From Prorocentrum cordatum (taxonomy: Eukaryota > Sar > Dinophyceae > Prorocentrales > Prorocentraceae), in NCBI GenBank assembly GCA_963575745.1, contig CAUYUJ010008113.1, forward strand, positions 356,161 through 420,160: a stretch of 64,000 nucleotides of DNA, in the 5' to 3' direction. This document shows positions 60,993 to 64,000 of this stretch, piece after piece. A program made the translations under genes and the position numbers. Below the pieces are notes generated by a model. That model saw only the letters and a program-made list of their open reading frames with translations, did not search any database and had not been told where the DNA came from. The first letter of the stretch is position 1. Each line of letters begins with the position of its first letter.

Positions 60993-61105
60993 GAGGGCGT
61001 CCAGGAGGCCCATCGGCACGGGCCCGAACGTCCGCGAGTCCACGCTCATGTCGGCGTTGTCGCCCTCCACCCAGACGTGGCCGGCGGGCACGGCCGCCAA
61101 GGTCC
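60993..61105 (-). CDS. exon of an IMP1-like signal peptidase (S26), conserved C-terminal box
   Basis: The minus frame reads AAVPAGHVWVEGDNADMSVD and SRTFGPVPMGLLDAL. This is the signature of inner-membrane peptidase subunit 1 and other type I signal peptidases: (V/I)P.GHV(W/F).(E/L)GDN...S.DSR.(F/Y)G(P/A)(V/I)P.GL. In this family the GDN...S.DSR box (box E) helps build the active site around the catalytic Ser/Lys dyad, which lies N-terminal and must be on other exons. The exon fits a CGGCAG| acceptor (61,106) and a CTC|GTCATC donor (60,993/60,992), length 113 bases. Neighbouring exons are not visible. A LINE begins 270 bases upstream and the window ends before any further host exon. Confidence 0.75.
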
Positions 61106-61159
61106 CTGCCGCTCGGGGGGGTCCCGCCCCCCGCCTCGGAGGGAAGGGGAGAAGGAGGA

Positions 61160-61235
61160 GGATTGGATTGGATTGGATTGGACTGGACTGGACGCTCCCA
61201 AAGGAGGGAAAGAGAGAGAGAGAGAGGGGGAAAAA
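61160..61235. repeat. (GGATT)n and (GA)n short tracts
   Basis: GGATT/GGACT repeats of about 35 bases followed by a GAGAGAGA run. Confidence 0.85.
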
Positions 61236-61375
61236 AAGAAAGAGACATAACTACAGGTCCTGGCTTCGTAAAAGCCCTGGGCAAGCACCATCGAAGAGAA
61301 ACTTTTTGTCACCCTGGCTGGGGGGCGCCATCCCAACCAAGGGCCCGCGGCAGCTGCCTGCCCAAGTAAAAACTG

Positions 61376-62123
61376 TTAGGCCAGATCTTCATCTTCGAGC
61401 GGGTCGGGGTCGCGCCGCAGGGCCATTCGGCCGAGCTGCCGAGCCCGCTCGTCGTTCAAACCAAAACATTGCCAGACATCCGAGAAGCAGAAGACGGGCT
61501 GGCCCGTAAACCTGGGAGCCTCTCTGCCTCTCAGCACTGTGCTCGCTTGGCCAGCTTCCGATCGCACCCCACTCCACCGAGGACCGAAGAGGCGACGAGC
61601 GAGGTCCCCAGGAGACCTGTGCTGGCCAAGCTCAAGGGTTCTGTTGGGGTGCACGAGCCGAGCAAACGCGTCCGATGTCTGTTCGGATAGCGGCCCTTGC
61701 GGCCGCGAGGAGTTGGCAATCGCGGCGTATCCGCCACAAGTGGTGCAAACAACGGAGGCCAGGGAGTTCGGCCCCCGTCGAGATCACAGGAAACTCCCAG
61801 AGACCATGGCCCCCAACATGCCAGGGCGGCGCTGGGTCGTGGGGCTCCGGGCCAAGAGGGTTGTGGGCAGTACCGTCCAAGGGCGGCATCTCTTCCGCCC
61901 CTGGCAGGGCCCTGATCCCAAAAAGAAAGCTGCCCCCTTCCATGGCCTCGTGCCCCGAGGGGGCCTCCAAAGACACCGTGGTCAGCGCTTGGGCCCCGAG
62001 GTTGTCATAGACTTCCTGGTCGCCATAGTGCGCCTCTGCACGGGCCATGAACTTTAGGGCGGATCTGGCGAGAGCCAAACAACCACAAAGGAAGAGGCGA
62101 TCTGCCCCAGTGTGGCGGACCAA
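61376..62123 (-). pseudogene. LINE ORF2 C-terminal tail
   Basis: Two frames (62,123-61,632 and 61,654-61,376) follow RNase H. They read FMARAEAHYGDQEVYDNLGA and, in the last frame, FTGQPVFCFSDVWQCFGLND, ending LEDEDLA and TAA. The well-formed stop and protein-like end suggest the natural C-terminus of the LINE protein. Confidence 0.5.
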
Positions 62124-62478
62124 CGCTCAACGCTGTTCCCTGTTTGGCAAGGGCGTCAGCCATGTGATTACCTTCCCGCTCACACGCGGCCAGCTGACCT
62201 TCACGCACGTCGTAGGCGTCGGCATGCGCAGGTACCCTCTTCGCTTGCATACCCTCAAGGCCTCCTGCTCCACGGGCCAGAGCCCACACCCGGTCGTTGC
62301 CTGGTCTGCGCCCTACGTCTAGGCTAAGACAGCAAGTGCGCGTGCCAGCGCAGTCTGTGTACAGCGTGAACGAGCCTGCAAGATGCCTGTCCACCATGAG
62401 GACCGCGAAATCCTCTCCGCTCCTAGCAACCTGGCCTGGCAGGAAGTGTGGCGGCACCGAGCCATACCAGCCAGCCAA
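62005..62478 (-). pseudogene. LINE RNase H domain
   Basis: AGSFTLYTDCAGTRTCCLSL has the (Y/F).D(G/C)(S/A) strand with the first Asp. GMQAKRVPAHADAYDVREGQ and ACEREGNHMADALAKQGTAL provide the K.(V/K).AH..A......G....GN..AD..AK segment typical of LINE RNase H. The domain is nearly complete in one frame of about 155 residues. Confidence 0.7.
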
Positions 62479-62667
62479 GAATGTGCGGCTTGCGCCATAG
62501 ATGGCAACACCCTAGCCAGCCACTCTAATGGACTGAAACTCAAGGTCGAACCTCGAGCCGTCGCAAACAAATTATGGTATCCCTGGAGCACCAACGGTGA
62601 CGTCAAACCTTCGTCTCGAAATTCCGAGGGCAGGCCCCAGGGCTTCCTGTCAAAAACCTGGCCAGTG

Positions 62668-63411
62668 TCAGGGAGGAGGTCTATGGCAAACCTTTCTTGA
62701 AGCACTATTGGCCCCAAGGTCAGGAAGGATGCCGCCTAGGCAGCATCTGGGGGAATAGCATCCCTCCTCTACGAAGCCCCAGCAGGACAGTTGAAGTGTC
62801 TGTGAAAAAAGGGTGCGCTTGGCGCCACACAACAGGCACCCCTCCGACAGATCACTGTCGTGCTGAGTCAGACGGTGTTGGCACCAGTGCGAGCCAATGA
62901 CCAGGCCCCTGAAGGATCGGTGCTCGCGAACCCCATAAACGCCCCCACCGCCGCCGCCACCTGCCCCATCGACGCCTTCGGGGAACGGCCTCCAGTAGAG
63001 GAGCTCCTTCAGAAGCCTCCAAAACACCGAAGCTTCCTCAACCCTACTGGGACCTACTCGGGCGAGGGCCTTACGGTCGGAGGTGGCACGGGCAGCGATG
63101 CGGGCCCGCTCGGCCAGGAACCCTGGGGAAACCTCCCTGAGGTCCCAGACGCGGCCCGAAAGTTCCAAGATTGTCCATGGCCCCTGGAAGCAAAAATCAA
63201 TGCGTCCACACGTGAGGATGAGAGCAGACACCGTGTCTCGCACGTGCGCCCACGGCTTAGGCTTGAGAGCGGTCCGCGCACCCTTCTCAAACAACGACCC
63301 GATCACCGCGTCAGAAAGGATGCCAGATCTGAGTATGTGTGCGCAAGTCTGGAGCGCATCGGCGGACAGCTGCACCAGAGGGCCCCTCCACCAGCCTCCA
63401 CGCGTACACAT
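62668..63411 (-). pseudogene. LINE connection region with Cys motif
   Basis: The frame reads FWRLLKELLYWRPFPEGVDG, a poly-Gly run, then HWCQHRLTQHDSDLSEGCLL and CGAKRTLFSQTLQLSC. The W...R......S..C.LCGA..(T/D)L.H segment is the Cys/His motif that follows the RT in LINE proteins of this group. Confidence 0.6.
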
Positions 63412-63983
63412 CGAAGCGAACCCAAAGGGAAGACCCCCTGGGCAAGCGGCCCTCCGCCTTCACTGCCGCCACCCTGAAGGACTTTAGCTTGCCGTCTGGG
63501 GGGCCTTGGATGTTGGCCCCCCAGAGGGCCTGGACGGTGGGGCCAGCACGAAACACCGCGGCCGTTCTGGCGCCAACTTCCCCCAAGGCGGCAGGGCGGG
63601 CGGATCGGGCGTGAGCCGCTACAAAGCTAGCATGGTGTGTGGTCACTCTGCGCCTAGATCCAGTGGTGGCGTCTCCTCCCAAGTCGTTGTGGACCTGGGC
63701 CCTGGATTCCTCGGGGAGCCCGCGTTCCAACGGCAGCTTCCTCGCAAGCTTGGGCGACGAGGCAAGCACCCCATCCCTGTTCCAAGAAGTCGGGAGACCC
63801 ATGAACTGCGAAGTGCCACAAACTAGCTTGAAGCTCGCGGCTAGCTCGCGAGAGTCTTGCTTCCCCTCCGGTGGCATGAAACGAAGCATCACCGATCACA
63901 CTTTTGAGGCGCACCGCTCGGAAAGACGACGTGCAATGCGAAGCGTAACCAACCGGAGCAAGCGCACGAGCGTGGTCGCGCAC
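63311..63983 (-). pseudogene. LINE RT C-terminal region
   Basis: Two frames give KSVIGDASFHATGGEARLSR, FKLVCGTSQFMGLPTSWNRD, then FRAGPTVQALWGANIQGPPD and KLKSFRVAAVKAEG. The A(L/Y)(W/Y)G....G.....L..LR..A..A segment is the usual sequence after the palm/thumb in dinoflagellate LINE RTs. The catalytic box itself is outside the window. Confidence 0.55.
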
Positions 63984-64000
63984 GAGCAGCCTGCAACTGT

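Larger units (their letters stand above)
61376..64000 (-). mobile_element. LINE-type retrotransposon, minus strand, cut by the right window edge
   Basis: ORF2-like segments run from the right edge down to a TAA at 61,376. They comprise the end of the RT region (63,983-63,311), a Cys-containing connection (63,411-62,668), RNase H (62,478-62,005) and a C-terminal tail (62,123-61,376). Frames change several times. The RT palm with its active site would lie beyond 64,000. It probably sits in an intron or the 5' flank of the IMP1-like gene. Confidence 0.7.

Overview
This window looks like dinoflagellate nuclear DNA. The evidence is retroelement families typical of dinoflagellates (Copia elements with extra Rossmann/methyltransferase-like and ExoX-C-like modules, tyrosine-recombinase (YR) retroelements, LINEs with an RNase H), very GC-rich stretches, introns of tens of kilobases, pyrimidine-tract/AG signals of the kind used as spliced-leader acceptors, and pervasive micro- and minisatellites. 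Most long open frames here are by-products of repeats whose unit length is a multiple of three, or of GC-rich DNA, and are not genes.

The main host gene I can support lies on the minus strand and covers about 41 kb. Exon 1 (about 46,955-46,613) gives a signal peptide and the start of a type-1 periplasmic-binding-protein (ANF-receptor-like) domain. Exon 2 (about 46,440-46,072) continues the N-lobe, exon 3 (about 34,583-33,681) gives the C-lobe, and exon 4 (7,854-5,902) gives cysteine-rich GCC2/GCC3-type modules followed by about nine membrane helices. The product would be a surface receptor of roughly 1,150-1,200 residues. Intron 1 is a short minisatellite. Intron 2 (about 11.5 kb) contains a whole YR retroelement. 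Intron 3 (about 25.8 kb) contains a plus-strand Copia, a minus-strand Copia cut off and joined to a YR fragment, and several satellites. A 130-bp foldback element sits inside the Copia reverse transcriptase, giving three levels of nesting.

A second host gene is represented by one 113-bp exon (60,993-61,105, minus) that encodes the C-terminal conserved box of an IMP1-like signal peptidase (S26). It lies directly downstream of a LINE that runs off the right edge. Possible further coding pieces are a Cys-rich exon at 8,640-8,815 (minus) and an unrecognised spliced gene at about 12,557-14,621 (minus).

Layout: 1-5.9 kb, satellites and degenerate telomere-like arrays; 5.9-7.85, receptor exon 4; 8.8-11.5, trinucleotide tract and a 2.4-kb 12-bp minisatellite; 11.5-14.6, arrays and unrecognised exons; 14.85-24.3, Copia (+) with flanking repeats; 24.1-31.4, YR fragment plus Copia (-); 31.6-32.6, 374-bp satellite; 33.7-34.6, exon 3; 36.75-45.1, YR retroelement with split direct repeats (Ngaro/PAT-like); 46.0-47.1, exons 2 and 1 and a candidate trans-splice acceptor; 47.7-48.6, microsatellites; 48.7-49.6, methyltransferase-like ORF; 49.6-51.9, higher-order satellite; 51.9-56.8, LINE remains (+); 55.4-60.6, dense microsatellites; 61.0, IMP1 exon; 61.4-64.0, LINE (-).
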